A DNA stretch of 64,000 nucleotides from Ancylobacter polymorphus (lineage in GTDB: Bacteria > Pseudomonadota > Alphaproteobacteria > Rhizobiales > Xanthobacteraceae). The stretch covers positions 124,001 through 188,000 of the forward strand of contig NZ_JAUSUI010000002.1 in NCBI RefSeq assembly GCF_030813495.1. The letters are read 5' to 3'. Position 1 is the first letter of the stretch; every line of letters starts with the position of its first letter. A model generated the notes under the pieces. The model made no database searches, was not told the origin of the DNA, and saw nothing but the letters and a program-made list of their open reading frames with translations. A program made the position numbers and the translations under genes. Shown piece by piece: positions 27,107-37,063 of this stretch.

Positions 27107-28725
27107 TCAGGCCTCGGCCTCGCCGGCCTCGTCCGCCTCGGCGTCGATTTCGTCCTCGGCCGGGCCGGCAAGTTCCTCAGCGGTGATCCAGCCGGCCTTG
27201 ACGCGGGCCTGCATGATCAGCTGCTCGGCGTCCTCGCGCGACAGTTCGAAACCTTCCAGCGCGCCGGCGACGCGGACGGTTTCGCCGTCCTTGCGCTCGG
27301 TCCAGCCGGTGAGGTCGTCGGTGGCGCAGCCGGCGAGGTCCTCGACCGTCTTGATGTCGTTCTCGCCGAACGCCACCAGCATGGGTGAAGTGACGCCCGG
27401 CACGTCGCGCAGCGCGTCCTCGACCCCGAGTTCGCGGCGGCGGGCGTCGAAGGCGGCTTCCACCTGCGCCAGATGGGCGAGGGCGCGGTTCTGCAGTTCC
27501 TGCGCCGTGTCCTCGTCGAAGCCCTCGATGCTCGCCAGTTCGTTCAGCGGCACATAGGCGATTTCCTCGACCGAGGCGAAACCTTCGGAGGCCAGCAGCT
27601 GGCCCATCATCTCGTCGAGGTCGAGCGCCTCGGCGAACATGGTGGTGCGCTCGGCGAAGTCCTTCTGCCGCCGCTCGCTCTCTTCCGCCTCGGTCATGAT
27701 GTCGATGTCCCAGCCGGTGAGCTGGGAGGCGAGGCGCACATTCTGGCCGCGGCGGCCGATGGCGAGGCTTAGTTGGGCATCCGGGACCACAACTTCAATA
27801 CGCTCGCGGTCCTCGTCCAGCACCACCTTGACCACTTCGGCCGGGGCGAGGGCGTTGACGATGAAGGTCGCGACATCCGGCGACCACGGAATGATGTCGA
27901 TCTTCTCGCCCTGCAGCTCGTTCACCACCGCCTGCACGCGCGAGCCGCGCATGCCGACGCAGGCGCCGACCGGATCGACCGAGGAATCGCGCGAGGTGAC
28001 GGCGATCTTGGCGCGCGAGCCGGGATCGCGGGCCACCGACTTGATCTCGACGATGCCGTCATAGATCTCCGGCACTTCCTGCGCGAACAGCTTGGCCATG
28101 AACTGCGGATGGGTGCGCGAGAGGAAGATCTGCGGCCCGCGCTGCTCGCGGCGCACGTCATAGACATAGGCGCGGATGCGGTCGCCGGTCTTGAACACTT
28201 CGCGCGGCAGCAATTCGTCGCGGCGCAGCGAGGCTTCGCCGCGGCCGAGATCGACGACGACATTGCCGTATTCGACGCGCTTGACCGCGCCGTTGACGAT
28301 TTCGCCGATGCGGTCCTTGAACTCGTCATACTGACGGTCGCGCTCGGCCTCGCGCACCTTCTGCACGATCACCTGCTTGGCCGACTGGGCAGCGATGCGA
28401 CCGAAATCGAAGGGCGGCAGGGTGTCGGCGATGGAATCGCCGATCTGCGCCGCCGGGTTCAGCCGGCGCGCGCCGATGAGGTCGATCTCCACCGCCGGGT
28501 TGTCGACCTGCTCGACCACCAGCAGGTGGCGGGCGAGGCGCAGCTCGCCGGTGCGCGGGTTGATCTCGGCATGGATGTCGGTCTCGGCGCCGTAGCGCGA
28601 GCGCGCGGCCTTGGCGATCGCATCTTCCATCGCGGCGATCACGATGCCCCGGTCGATCGTCTTTTCCCGCGCGACCGCGTCGGCGATCTGCAGGAGTTCA
28701 AGCCGGTTGGCGCTGACGACGGCCA

Positions 28726-28726
<1 letters not shown>
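27107..28726 (-). CDS. nusA: Transcription termination/antitermination factor NusA
   Basis: 539 residues. It has an N-terminal RNA-polymerase-binding domain (1-130), an S1 domain ([21 protein letters not shown], about 135-200), two KH domains ([48 protein letters not shown]) and a C-terminal helix-hairpin-helix repeat region with an acidic end. It modulates pausing, termination and antitermination. Its ATG overlaps the rimP stop by one base (TGATG). Length and domain order are normal for alphaproteobacteria. Confidence 0.97.
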
Positions 28727-29708
<982 letters not shown>

Positions 29709-29812
29709 GTCGGACGCTTGCGGCGGCCTCCGGCGACGGTGGCGCGCCGCCGTCGCTTCCCCGGAGCAGCCCTCGCTTGCCGGCGGCCGGCGCGCGTCGC
29801 ATAAGCGGGGCC

Positions 29813-30700
29813 ATGCCCTCCGCTCTGCCGCCCTCCGCCCTGCTGCATGAACGCGCGCCCGCCAAGGTGAACCTCTCCTTGCGGGTGCTGGGCCGGCGCG
29901 CGGATGGCTATCACGATTTGTCGAGCGTGGTCGCTTTTGCCGGTGCCGGCGACCGCCTGTCGCTGCGGCCGGGCGCCGAACTGAGCCTCGCGCTGGAAGG
30001 GCCCGGCGCGCCGGTGCTGGCGGGGGAGGCGGACAATCTGGTGCTGAAGGCGGCGCGGGCGCTGGCGGCGCGTGTGCCGGGGCTGGTGCTCGGCCGCTTC
30101 ACCCTCGCCAAGAGGCTGCCGGTGGCGGCGGGGCTCGGCGGCGGCTCGGCCGATGCGGCAGCGGCGCTGCGGCTGCTGGCGCGGGCCAATGGGCTCGTCG
30201 TGGACGATGAAAGGCTGTTTCAGGCCGCGCTCGCCACCGGCTCCGACGTGCCGGCCTGCCTCTATGGCCGCTCCTGCCTGATGGCCGGGCGCGGCGAGGC
30301 CATTACCCCGCTCGCCTTGCCGCGCTTCGGCGCGGTGCTGGTCAATCCGCGCGTCGCCGTCGCCACCGCCGAGGTGTTCCGCGCCCTGGCGCTGGCGCCG
30401 GGCATGTCGTTTGCCACGGGCGGCGCGGCCTTTCCGCCGTCGCCGTCGCGGGCGGCGCTGCTGGACTGGCTCGCCGTGGAGCCGAACGACCTTGAGCCGC
30501 CGGCCCGCCTGCTGGCCCCGGTGCTGGGGGATGTCGAGCGGGCGCTGGTCGCGACGGCGGGCGCGCGGCTGGTGCGCATGTCCGGCTCCGGGGCGACGAT
30601 GTTCGCGCTCTATGACGATTGCCGCGCCGCCGCCGCCGCCGCGCGGCAGGTGACGGGCGCGCATCCGGGCTGGTGGGTGAAATCCACCGTGCTGGGCTGA
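29813..30700 (+). CDS. ispE: 4-diphosphocytidyl-2-C-methyl-D-erythritol kinase
   Basis: 295 residues of the GHMP kinase family, the fourth step of the MEP isoprenoid pathway. The catalytic Lys is in APAKVNLSL (Lys18), the ATP loop is [18 protein letters not shown] (about 100-118) and the C-terminal [14 protein letters not shown] is typical. The ATG at 29813 starts just before the conserved region. It is divergent from the rimP operon and close to a polyprenyl diphosphate synthase gene that uses the same pathway's products, though that is on the other strand. Confidence 0.95.
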   Translation: MPSALPPSALLHERAPAKVNLSLRVLGRRADGYHDLSSVVAFAGAGDRLSLRPGAELSLALEGPGAPVLAGEADNLVLKAARALAARVPGLVLGRFTLAKRLPVAAGLGGGSADAAAALRLLARANGLVVDDERLFQAALATGSDVPACLYGRSCLMAGRGEAITPLALPRFGAVLVNPRVAVATAEVFRALALAPGMSFATGGAAFPPSPSRAALLDWLAVEPNDLEPPARLLAPVLGDVERALVATAGARLVRMSGSGATMFALYDDCRAAAAAARQVTGAHPGWWVKSTVLG

Positions 30701-30722
30701 GCGGGAGGGCGCGGAGCAACTC

Positions 30723-31046
30723 ATGCACACCGCCCTGTTCTTCGCCCTCGCGGCCTTTCTTGAAATCGCCGGCTGCTTCGCTTTCTGGGCGGTGATTCGC
30801 AACGGGGCGAGCGCGCTGTGGCTGGTGCCGGGCGGGCTCAGCCTCCTCGCCTTCGGCGCCGCGCTCACCCAGGTCGACGCCGCCGCCGCCGGGCGCGCCT
30901 TCGCCGCCTATGGCGGGGTCTATGTCGCGGCGTCGCTGGTCTGGCTGTGGGCGGTGGAAGGCTTCCGCCCCGACCGCTGGGACCTGTTGGGCGGGGCGAT
31001 CTGCCTCACCGGCGCGGCGCTCATGCTCTACGCACCGCGCGGCTAG
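30723..31046 (+). CDS. YnfA family (UPF0060) small membrane protein
   Basis: 107 residues with four predicted membrane helices and the family signatures [32 protein letters not shown] and [19 protein letters not shown]. Relatives resemble half-size drug/metabolite transporters, and the function is unproven. It follows ispE by 22 bp, probably co-transcribed. Its UAG stop lies in the left arm of a perfect inverted repeat that starts at 31043. Confidence 0.9.
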   Translation: MHTALFFALAAFLEIAGCFAFWAVIRNGASALWLVPGGLSLLAFGAALTQVDAAAAGRAFAAYGGVYVAASLVWLWAVEGFRPDRWDLLGGAICLTGAALMLYAPRG

Positions 31047-31148
31047 ATCATTTCACTGTTTCTCGGAAACAGTGAAATGATCTAGTTCATTGTTTTTTCG
31101 CGTTTTCTTCACGCGAACCGGTATCCATTTCGCTCGAAAACGCTCTAG
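31043..31148. repeat. MITE-like two-module palindromic repeat
   Basis: Module one (31043-31085) is a perfect inverted repeat of 20-base arms, CTAGATCATTTCACTGTTTC and its complement, around TCG. Module two (31082-31148) shares the middle CTAG, ends in CTAG and contains GCGTTTTC at 31100-31107 paired with GAAAACGC at 31136-31143. CTAG at all three borders suggests insertion into a CTAG/TA target. Sequences of this appearance recur between genes in Hyphomicrobiales. It may also act as a terminator between ynfA and the convergent synthase gene. Confidence 0.85.
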
Positions 31149-31169
31149 AGGCCGCGCGCAAGGGCGGGC

Positions 31170-32189
31170 TCAGCGCACGCGGGCGACGCAGAAATCCACC
31201 ACGTCGAGCAGCGCCTCGCGCGCCGGGCTGGCGGGGAAGACATCGAGCGCCTGCTTGGCGGCGGCGCCATAGGCGCGGGCGCGCTCCACCGTCTGGGCGA
31301 TGGCGCCGTGGCGCACGAGCAGGCCCATGGCCTGTTCGAGGTCGCCCTCGCCGATCTCGCCGCGCTCCAGGCAGCGGCGCCAGAAGTCGCGCTCCGTCTC
31401 GTCGCCCTGGCGCACCGCCAGCACGATGGGCAGCGTGATCTTGCCCTCACGGAAATCGTCGCCGACATTCTTGCCGAGATCGGCCTGCGAGCCGCCATAG
31501 TCGAGCGCGTCGTCGACGAGCTGGAAGGCGATGCCGAGATTCATGCCATAGGCGCGGCAGGCGGCCTGCTCTTCTTTGGTGCGCCCGGCCAGCACCGGCC
31601 CGACCTCGCAGGCGGCGGCGAAGAGTTCCGCCGTCTTGCCGCGAATCACCGCGAGATAGGCTTCCTCATCCGTGCCGATATTCTTGGCGGCGGCGAGCTG
31701 GGCGACCTCGCCCTCGGCGATGACGACGGCGGCGGTGGAGAGAATGTCGAGCGCCCGCATATTGCCGACCTCGATCATCATGCGGAAGGCCTGGCCGAGC
31801 AGGAAATCGCCCACCAGCACGCTCGCCTCATTGCCCCACAGCATGCGGGCGGCGAGCTTGCCGCGGCGCATCTCGCTGTCGTCCACCACGTCGTCATGCA
31901 GCAGCGTGGCCGTGTGCATGAACTCGACCGAGGCGGCGAGCTTCACCGTGCCGTCGCCCTCATAGCCGGAGAGCGCCCCGGTCGCGAGGGTGAGCATGGG
32001 GCGCAGGCGCTTGCCGCCGGACGAAATCAGGTGCTGCGCCACCTCCGGTATCATCGTCACCTCGGAGCCGGTGCGCGACAGGATCAGCGCGTTGACGCGG
32101 TCCATGTCGGCGCGCACGAGGCCGACGATGCCCTCCAGCGAGGCTTCGGTCGGGGTCGCGGCGGTAGCGAAGGAGTAGGCGACGGACAA
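31170..32189 (-). CDS. Long-chain polyprenyl (octa/decaprenyl) diphosphate synthase
   Basis: 339 residues. It builds the ubiquinone side chain from isopentenyl diphosphate. Both aspartate-rich motifs are present: LLHDDVVDDSEMRRG near residues 95-110 and AFQLVDDALDYGG near 222-234, with the GGKRLRPMLTLA substrate loop. The TTG start at 32189 is chosen because GAGGGAG lies six bases upstream and the protein then starts at SVAYSF. The product chain length cannot be read from sequence; most alphaproteobacteria of this group use Q-10. An unrelated gene lies upstream on the opposite strand. Confidence 0.93.
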   Translation of the reverse strand: MSVAYSFATAATPTEASLEGIVGLVRADMDRVNALILSRTGSEVTMIPEVAQHLISSGGKRLRPMLTLATGALSGYEGDGTVKLAASVEFMHTATLLHDDVVDDSEMRRGKLAARMLWGNEASVLVGDFLLGQAFRMMIEVGNMRALDILSTAAVVIAEGEVAQLAAAKNIGTDEEAYLAVIRGKTAELFAAACEVGPVLAGRTKEEQAACRAYGMNLGIAFQLVDDALDYGGSQADLGKNVGDDFREGKITLPIVLAVRQGDETERDFWRRCLERGEIGEGDLEQAMGLLVRHGAIAQTVERARAYGAAAKQALDVFPASPAREALLDVVDFCVARVR

Positions 32190-32405
32190 AGGGGGCTCCC
32201 TCAGCAATGGCGACGGCGAGCGCCGGTGCACACGCAACCCGACGGGTTCTCATAGCTTACCCGGCCGGAAGGTGAAAGTTTTCGTGGAGCGACCTTTTCC
32301 GGCCCGCGCGGCCGAGGTTGCGCGGCGGTGCGCCGTGCCGTACCGGCATCGAAACCCGCTGTTGCGGAGATAACGCCGATTTGCCAGTAATCGCCATCCG
32401 TCGTT

Positions 32406-33479
32406 TTGCTTGGGGTCTCGGGCTTGGCCTTGGTTTCGAAAGTCCGCAAGGAGCTTGGACGCTGGCGCGCCAAGCTGCGCAGCACCCCGTATTTGTTTCT
32501 CGGCGCCGTGCGGCGGCGCGAATATGATGCGAGCCGCCATGAACGCGTGAGGGTTACGCAAGGACGGCAGCCGATCGCCGACGAGGTCGCCATTCTGGTG
32601 ATCTTTCCGCGTGACGGCATCCCCGCCTCTACCCTGGCCACGCTCGCCCATTTCGCCCGCAACGGGCTTGCCTGCGTCGTCGTGTCCAACGCGCCGCTGC
32701 GCGACGAGGACCGGGCGCGGCTGGCGCTTGATACGCATCTGGTGATCGAACGGCCCAATATCGGCTATGATTTCGGCGGGTTCCGCGAGGGCATTCTCAC
32801 CCTGTTCGAGCGCGGCGTGCGCCCTCGCCTTCTGGTGGTGATGAATGACAGCCTGTGGTTCCCGTTGCGCACGGATTGCGATGCGCTGGCGCGCTGCCGG
32901 CAGGCACCGGAAGACGTGTTCGGCTTCCTGCTCAATGGCGTGCCGCGCTTCGGCGTGAGCCGGGACTATGTGCAGTCCTATTTCCTGCGCTTCTCGCCGC
33001 GCCTGCTGGCGAGCGCGGAGTTTCTCGCCTTCTGGCGCGACATGCCGCTGATCGACAACAAGCATCTGGTGGTGCGGCGGCTGGAGCGCGGCCTGTCGCG
33101 CCATTTCGCCCGCCGGGGCTATACGCTGGGAGCGCTCGTCCACTGGCGGACGGTGATCGACCGGCTGATGGCGCTGGACGACCCTGACAAGCTTGCCCGA
33201 ATCTTCGCCTATCAGTGCCAGCTCAACCCGAAGGACGCGGCCCAGCTCAAGCCGCTGATCGCCAAGGGATGGTCGCCGCTGCGCATCCGCGACGCGCTGG
33301 CGCGCTCAATCCGCCGCAAGCGGCTCTTCGCCTCCTTCCCGATGATGCACCCGGAATTCGTGCTGGAACTCGGCTTCCCCGTGCTGAAGCGCAAGCTGAC
33401 CATGCAGTATCGCGAAATTGTGCGCCTTGGCCTCGACAAGGATTTCGACCCCGCCGTGCGCGCCGAGATGCGCCGGTGA
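32406..33479 (+). CDS. Rhamnan synthesis protein F (RgpF)-like protein
   Basis: About 357 residues if started at TTG 32406; in-frame TTG codons at 32424 and 32430 are equally possible and none has a clear ribosome-binding site. The region VAILVIFPRDG, FARNGLACVVVSNAPL, RPNIGYDFGGFREGIL and LVVMNDSLWFPL is typical of the RgpF family found in polysaccharide (rhamnan/O-antigen) clusters, thought to act as glycosyltransferases. No other polysaccharide genes are near. The surrounding genes (polyprenyl synthase, DUF2007, methyltransferase, S49 peptidase) usually lie together, so this gene looks like an insertion between them. Confidence 0.75.
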   Translation: MLGVSGLALVSKVRKELGRWRAKLRSTPYLFLGAVRRREYDASRHERVRVTQGRQPIADEVAILVIFPRDGIPASTLATLAHFARNGLACVVVSNAPLRDEDRARLALDTHLVIERPNIGYDFGGFREGILTLFERGVRPRLLVVMNDSLWFPLRTDCDALARCRQAPEDVFGFLLNGVPRFGVSRDYVQSYFLRFSPRLLASAEFLAFWRDMPLIDNKHLVVRRLERGLSRHFARRGYTLGALVHWRTVIDRLMALDDPDKLARIFAYQCQLNPKDAAQLKPLIAKGWSPLRIRDALARSIRRKRLFASFPMMHPEFVLELGFPVLKRKLTMQYREIVRLGLDKDFDPAVRAEMRR

Positions 33480-33543
33480 GGCGGCCGGCAGACGGCCGGA
33501 CGCGGCGCTTGCCAGCCGGCCGGCACGCGGCCTCATATAGGCG

Positions 33544-33768
33544 ATGCGTGAAATCCTGCGGACCAACGACATCGTCCTCCTCTCCGCCATCGCCGCCCTG
33601 CTCGACAGCGCCGGCATCGGTCATCTCGTGCTCGACCAGCATATGAGCGTGATGGAAGGCTCGATCGGCCTGCTGCCGCGCCGGCTGCTGGTGGAGAAAG
33701 ACCGCGAAGGCGAGGCGCGGGCGCTGCTGGACGGCGCCGGCTTCGGCGCTGCGCTCGTCGCGCCATGA
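33544..33768 (+). CDS. DUF2007 domain protein
   Basis: 74 residues, full family length: REILRTNDIVLLSAIAALLDSAGI, HMSVMEGSIGLLPRRLLV and an EARALLDGAGF end. DUF2007 is a ferredoxin-like small domain described as a putative signal-transducing or PII-like fold; its real role is unknown. Its stop overlaps the next methyltransferase gene by 4 bases (ATGA), so they are coupled, and this pair is conserved next to polyprenyl synthase genes in related bacteria. Confidence 0.85.
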   Translation: MREILRTNDIVLLSAIAALLDSAGIGHLVLDQHMSVMEGSIGLLPRRLLVEKDREGEARALLDGAGFGAALVAP

Positions 33769-34550
33769 GCGCCGGGACGGAGGAGGTGCCGGCCGAGGAC
33801 GCCCTGACCGACGACGCCTTTCTCGGCGGGCGGCTTCAGCTGCTGCAACCGCCGCGCGGGCACCGCGCCGGGCATGACGCCATGCTGCTGGCGGCGAGCG
33901 CGCCGGAGGCGGCGCGCGTGGTCGATCTCGGCGCCGGGGTCGGCGCGGCCGGCCTCGCCTATGCCGTGCGGGTGCCGGCGGCGCAGGTGACGCTGGTCGA
34001 GATCGTGCCGGAACTTGCCGGGCTCGCCCTCCGCAACGCCGCCCGCCAGTCGCCGGACCTGTCGGGGAGGGTGCGGGTGGTCGAGGCCGATGTCGCCACG
34101 CTCGGCCGCCCCTCCGGGCCGCCGGAGCCGCCCGCCCGCGCCGCCGATCTCGTGCTGATGAACCCGCCCTTCAACGACCCCGCCCGCCACCGCCTCTCGC
34201 CGCATGCGGGCCGTGCGCTCGCCCATGCCATCGCCGATGCCGATGTGGCGACCTGGCTGCGCGCGGCGGAGCGGCTGCTCGCCCCCGGCGGGCGGCTGGC
34301 GCTGATCCACCGGCCGGAGGCGATCGAGGCGCTGCTGGAGGGGCTGAAGGGCCGTTTCGGAGCCGTGACGATCCGCCCGGTGCACCCCGGGCCCGGCGCG
34401 CCGGCGCACCGGCTGCTGATCGGGGCGGTGAAGGGCCGGCGCACGCCCCCCGCCGTCCTGCCGGGCTTCGTGCTGGCGGAGGATGCCGGCCGGCCGAGCG
34501 CGGCGGCGGAACAGGTGCTGCGCGAGGGGCGTGCGATCGGCCCCGATTGA
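33765..34550 (+). CDS. tRNA1(Val) adenine-N6-methyltransferase-like methyltransferase
   Basis: 261 residues. SAM-binding motif I is VVDLGAGVGAAGLAYA (about 47-62) and the N6-adenine signature NPPFNDP is near residue 130. RLQLLQPPRGHRAGHDAMLLAASAP is typical of the TrmN6/YfiC group, which methylates A37 of tRNA-Val in E. coli; other substrates are possible. Coupled to the DUF2007 gene by an ATGA overlap. Confidence 0.85.
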   Translation: MSAGTEEVPAEDALTDDAFLGGRLQLLQPPRGHRAGHDAMLLAASAPEAARVVDLGAGVGAAGLAYAVRVPAAQVTLVEIVPELAGLALRNAARQSPDLSGRVRVVEADVATLGRPSGPPEPPARAADLVLMNPPFNDPARHRLSPHAGRALAHAIADADVATWLRAAERLLAPGGRLALIHRPEAIEALLEGLKGRFGAVTIRPVHPGPGAPAHRLLIGAVKGRRTPPAVLPGFVLAEDAGRPSAAAEQVLREGRAIGPD

Positions 34551-34578
34551 CGCTGCGTCACAAGCCTGCGCGCGGTCA

Positions 34579-34607
34579 TTGAGCAAATCGCGAACGCACC
34601 CTATCTG
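34579..34607 (+). promoter_or_regulatory. Candidate promoter placing transcription start at the S49 gene ATG
   Basis: TTGAGC at 34579-34584 and TATCTG at 34602-34607 are spaced by 17 bp. The S49 peptidase ATG at 34614 is seven bases after the -10 box, where transcription would be expected to start, and there is no ribosome-binding site before it. Confidence 0.45.
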
Positions 34608-34613
34608 TACCCT

Positions 34614-35519
34614 ATGGCCAGTTCATCCTTCCTTTCCGACCTTCGCCGCCGCCTCGATCCCTTCCTGCCCGCCAGGCTGCGTGGCGGGACGCCCGTGGTG
34701 CCGGTGGTGCGGCTCACCGGGGCGATCGGCATGGCGAGCCCGTTCCGGCCCGGCATCACCTTCGCCAACACGGCGCGGGCGCTGGAGCGCGCCTTCGCGG
34801 TGAAGGGAGCGAAAGCGGTGGCGCTGGTGATCAATTCGCCCGGCGGCGCGCCGACCCAGTCGCATCTCGTCTACAAGCGCATCCGTGCGCTGGCGGCGGA
34901 GAAGCAGCTGCCGGTCATCGCCTTCGTCGAGGATGTCGCGGCCTCGGGCGGCTATATGCTGGCCTGCGCGGCGGACGAGATTGTCGCCGACGATTTCTCC
35001 ATTGTCGGCTCCATCGGTGTGGTCAGCGCCGGCTTCGGCTTTCCCGCCGCGCTGGAAAAGCTCGGCATCGAGCGCCGCGTCTACACCGCCGGCACCCGCA
35101 AGGTGATGCTCGACCCGTTCCAGCCGGAAAAGCCCGAGGATGTCGAGCGGCTGAAAGCCCTGCAGCAGGAAATCCATGCCGCCTTCGTCGCACTGGTGAA
35201 GGCACGGCGCGGCGATGTGCTCTCGGGCGACGACGACACGCTGTTCTCCGGCGAGTTCTGGGCGGCGCCGCAGGCGCAGGAGCTGGGCCTGGTCGACGCG
35301 CTCGGCGATCTCCGGGGCTTTCTGCGCGCCCGCTATGGCGAGAGCGTCCGCACGCCGCTGATCGAGGTGAAGCCGGGCCTGTTCGGCCGCCGCTCCCCCG
35401 GCGTCAGTGCGGCGGCGGCGGCCGGTCAGGGACCGGCGGCGGAGATCGGCGCGGGGGCGGCGCAGGCCCTCATTTCCGCCGCAGAGGAACGGGCATTATG
35501 GGCCCGTTTCGGGCTCTGA
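34614..35519 (+). CDS. S49 family peptidase (SohB/SppA-like)
   Basis: 301 residues. The Ser-Lys dyad is visible: Ser111 in VAASGGYM and Lys163 in TAGTRKVML, 52 residues apart as in SppA-type enzymes. NSPGGAP (74-80) and VGSIGVVSAGF (131-141) support the fold. No signal peptide or strong membrane segment is seen at the N-terminus, so location is uncertain. The proline/Ala-rich C-terminal part is less conserved. It follows the DUF2007/methyltransferase pair, an order common in related genomes. A second S49 gene (sppA) is at 57.1-58.1 kb. Confidence 0.9.
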   Translation: MASSSFLSDLRRRLDPFLPARLRGGTPVVPVVRLTGAIGMASPFRPGITFANTARALERAFAVKGAKAVALVINSPGGAPTQSHLVYKRIRALAAEKQLPVIAFVEDVAASGGYMLACAADEIVADDFSIVGSIGVVSAGFGFPAALEKLGIERRVYTAGTRKVMLDPFQPEKPEDVERLKALQQEIHAAFVALVKARRGDVLSGDDDTLFSGEFWAAPQAQELGLVDALGDLRGFLRARYGESVRTPLIEVKPGLFGRRSPGVSAAAAAGQGPAAEIGAGAAQALISAAEERALWARFGL

Positions 35520-35546
35520 CGCCCGGTAGACGCGCGGAAAACAACG

Positions 35547-35741
35547 ATGCCGCCTTTGTTCGTTCTCGCCCTCGGTGCGCTCGGCACCGCTGCCCTCGCA
35601 AAGGTGCTGGCGCGTGAATCGCGCCGGGTGAATGCCGAGCTCGACGCCCAGCGCCGGGCGGAGAAGGCCGGCACGCTCGATCCACGTGCGACGCTGCGCC
35701 GCGACCCCGCCACCGGCGAGTACCGGCCGATCGATTCCTGA
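35547..35741 (+). CDS. Small conserved protein with one membrane segment
   Basis: 64 residues. One hydrophobic stretch (LFVLALGALGTAALAKVLA) is followed by a charged segment and a C-terminus LRRDPATGEYRPIDS. It follows the S49 peptidase gene by 27 bp and is probably in its transcript. Small proteins of this pattern follow S49 genes in related genomes, by recollection. Function unknown. Confidence 0.7.
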   Translation: MPPLFVLALGALGTAALAKVLARESRRVNAELDAQRRAEKAGTLDPRATLRRDPATGEYRPIDS

Positions 35742-35856
35742 CCCGGCCCGCCAGCCCGCCACCCCCATTATTACCGCGAATTCACTTTGATCGCCGGGAC
35801 TTAGGGCTTACCCCTTCGGGCCTTACCCCTTGAAGGGCCGAAGAGGGCCAGGCGCT

Positions 35857-37059
35857 ATGCTGCAGAAGGCGGAAACAGGCTGGACGGGAGAGAGGACGAC
35901 GCGCCGCCGTCGCCGTCGCCGCTGGCCGTGGCTGCTCGCCGCCCTGCTGCTGGCCGGCGCTGGCTATGCCGCCTATACACGCGTCGAAACCCCGGAAGCG
36001 GCGCCCGCCTTCCAGACGGCGGTGGTCGCGCTGGGCGACATCGAAACCAGCGTCAACGCCATCGCCAAGATGCAGCCCAAGACCTATGTCGATGTCGGCA
36101 CGCAGGTTTCCGGCCAGCTGCGCACCATCCACCCCGATGTCGGCGATATCGTCCGTAAAGGCGACCTGCTCGCCGAGATCGACCCGACCGTCTACCAGAC
36201 CCGCGTCGCCGGCGACCGCGCCAGTCTCGACAATCTGCGCGCCCAGCTGGCGCAGGCGCAGGCGCAGCTGACCCTCGACCGGCTGCGCAACGAGCGCGCC
36301 CAGCAATTGCTCAAGAACCAGTCCGGCAGCAAGGACGCCGCCGACGCCGCCATGGCGACCGAGCGGATCAGCGAGGCCAAGATCGACGCGTTGAAGGCGC
36401 AGATCGCCCAGATGCAGGCGACGCTGGACGGCGATCTCGCCAATCTCGGCTATACCAAGATCTACGCGCCGATGGACGGCACCGTCGTCTCCATCACCGC
36501 CCGCGAGGGCGGCACGCTGAACGCCAACCAGTCCGCGCCCATCGTGCTGCGCATCGCCGACCTGCAGACCATGACGGTGACGGCGCAGGTGGCGGAGGGC
36601 GACATTCCCCGCATCAGCGTCGGCACGCCGGCCTCCTTCTCCACGCTCGGCCTGCCGGACCGGCGCTGGCGCGGCACGGTGCGGCAGATCGAGCCGACGC
36701 CCACCATCGTCAACGACGTGGTGCTCTACAATGTGCTGATCGACGTGCCCAACGAAGACCTGATGCTGATGACCGACATGACGGCGCAGGTGTTCTTCCG
36801 CCTCGGCGAAGCCAAGGGCGTGCCCCTGGTGCCGACGCCGGCGATCCGCACCGCCCGCGACGGCAGCCAGAGCGTGCGCGTGCTCACCCCTGAGGGGCCG
36901 CAGGAGCGGGCGGTGAAGACCGGCCTGTCCAACCGCAGCCAGACCGAGATCACCGAAGGGCTCCAGCCCGGCGAGACGGTGATAACCGGCACCAACGCGC
37001 CGCCGGCGGCCGCGCGGCCCGGCGGCGGGCGGCCTCCCATGCCGCCGCGCCTGGGCTGA
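35857..37059 (+). CDS. macA: MacA-type periplasmic adaptor (membrane fusion) protein
   Basis: 400 residues. A basic cluster then a single membrane anchor (about 23-40) leads into lipoyl-like, alpha-hairpin (LRAQLAQAQAQLTLDRLRNE, KAQIAQMQATLDGDLANLGY) and beta-barrel domains with IYAPMDGTVVSI. This is the adaptor that links the MacB-type ABC exporter to an outer-membrane TolC channel. It precedes macB by 4 bp. The C-terminal tail is Pro/Gly-rich. The ATG at 35857 is favoured for the GAGGG upstream. Substrate (macrolide, peptide or other) is unknown; no TolC gene is in the window. Confidence 0.9.
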   Translation: MLQKAETGWTGERTTRRRRRRRWPWLLAALLLAGAGYAAYTRVETPEAAPAFQTAVVALGDIETSVNAIAKMQPKTYVDVGTQVSGQLRTIHPDVGDIVRKGDLLAEIDPTVYQTRVAGDRASLDNLRAQLAQAQAQLTLDRLRNERAQQLLKNQSGSKDAADAAMATERISEAKIDALKAQIAQMQATLDGDLANLGYTKIYAPMDGTVVSITAREGGTLNANQSAPIVLRIADLQTMTVTAQVAEGDIPRISVGTPASFSTLGLPDRRWRGTVRQIEPTPTIVNDVVLYNVLIDVPNEDLMLMTDMTAQVFFRLGEAKGVPLVPTPAIRTARDGSQSVRVLTPEGPQERAVKTGLSNRSQTEITEGLQPGETVITGTNAPPAAARPGGGRPPMPPRLG

Positions 37060-37063
37060 GGCG

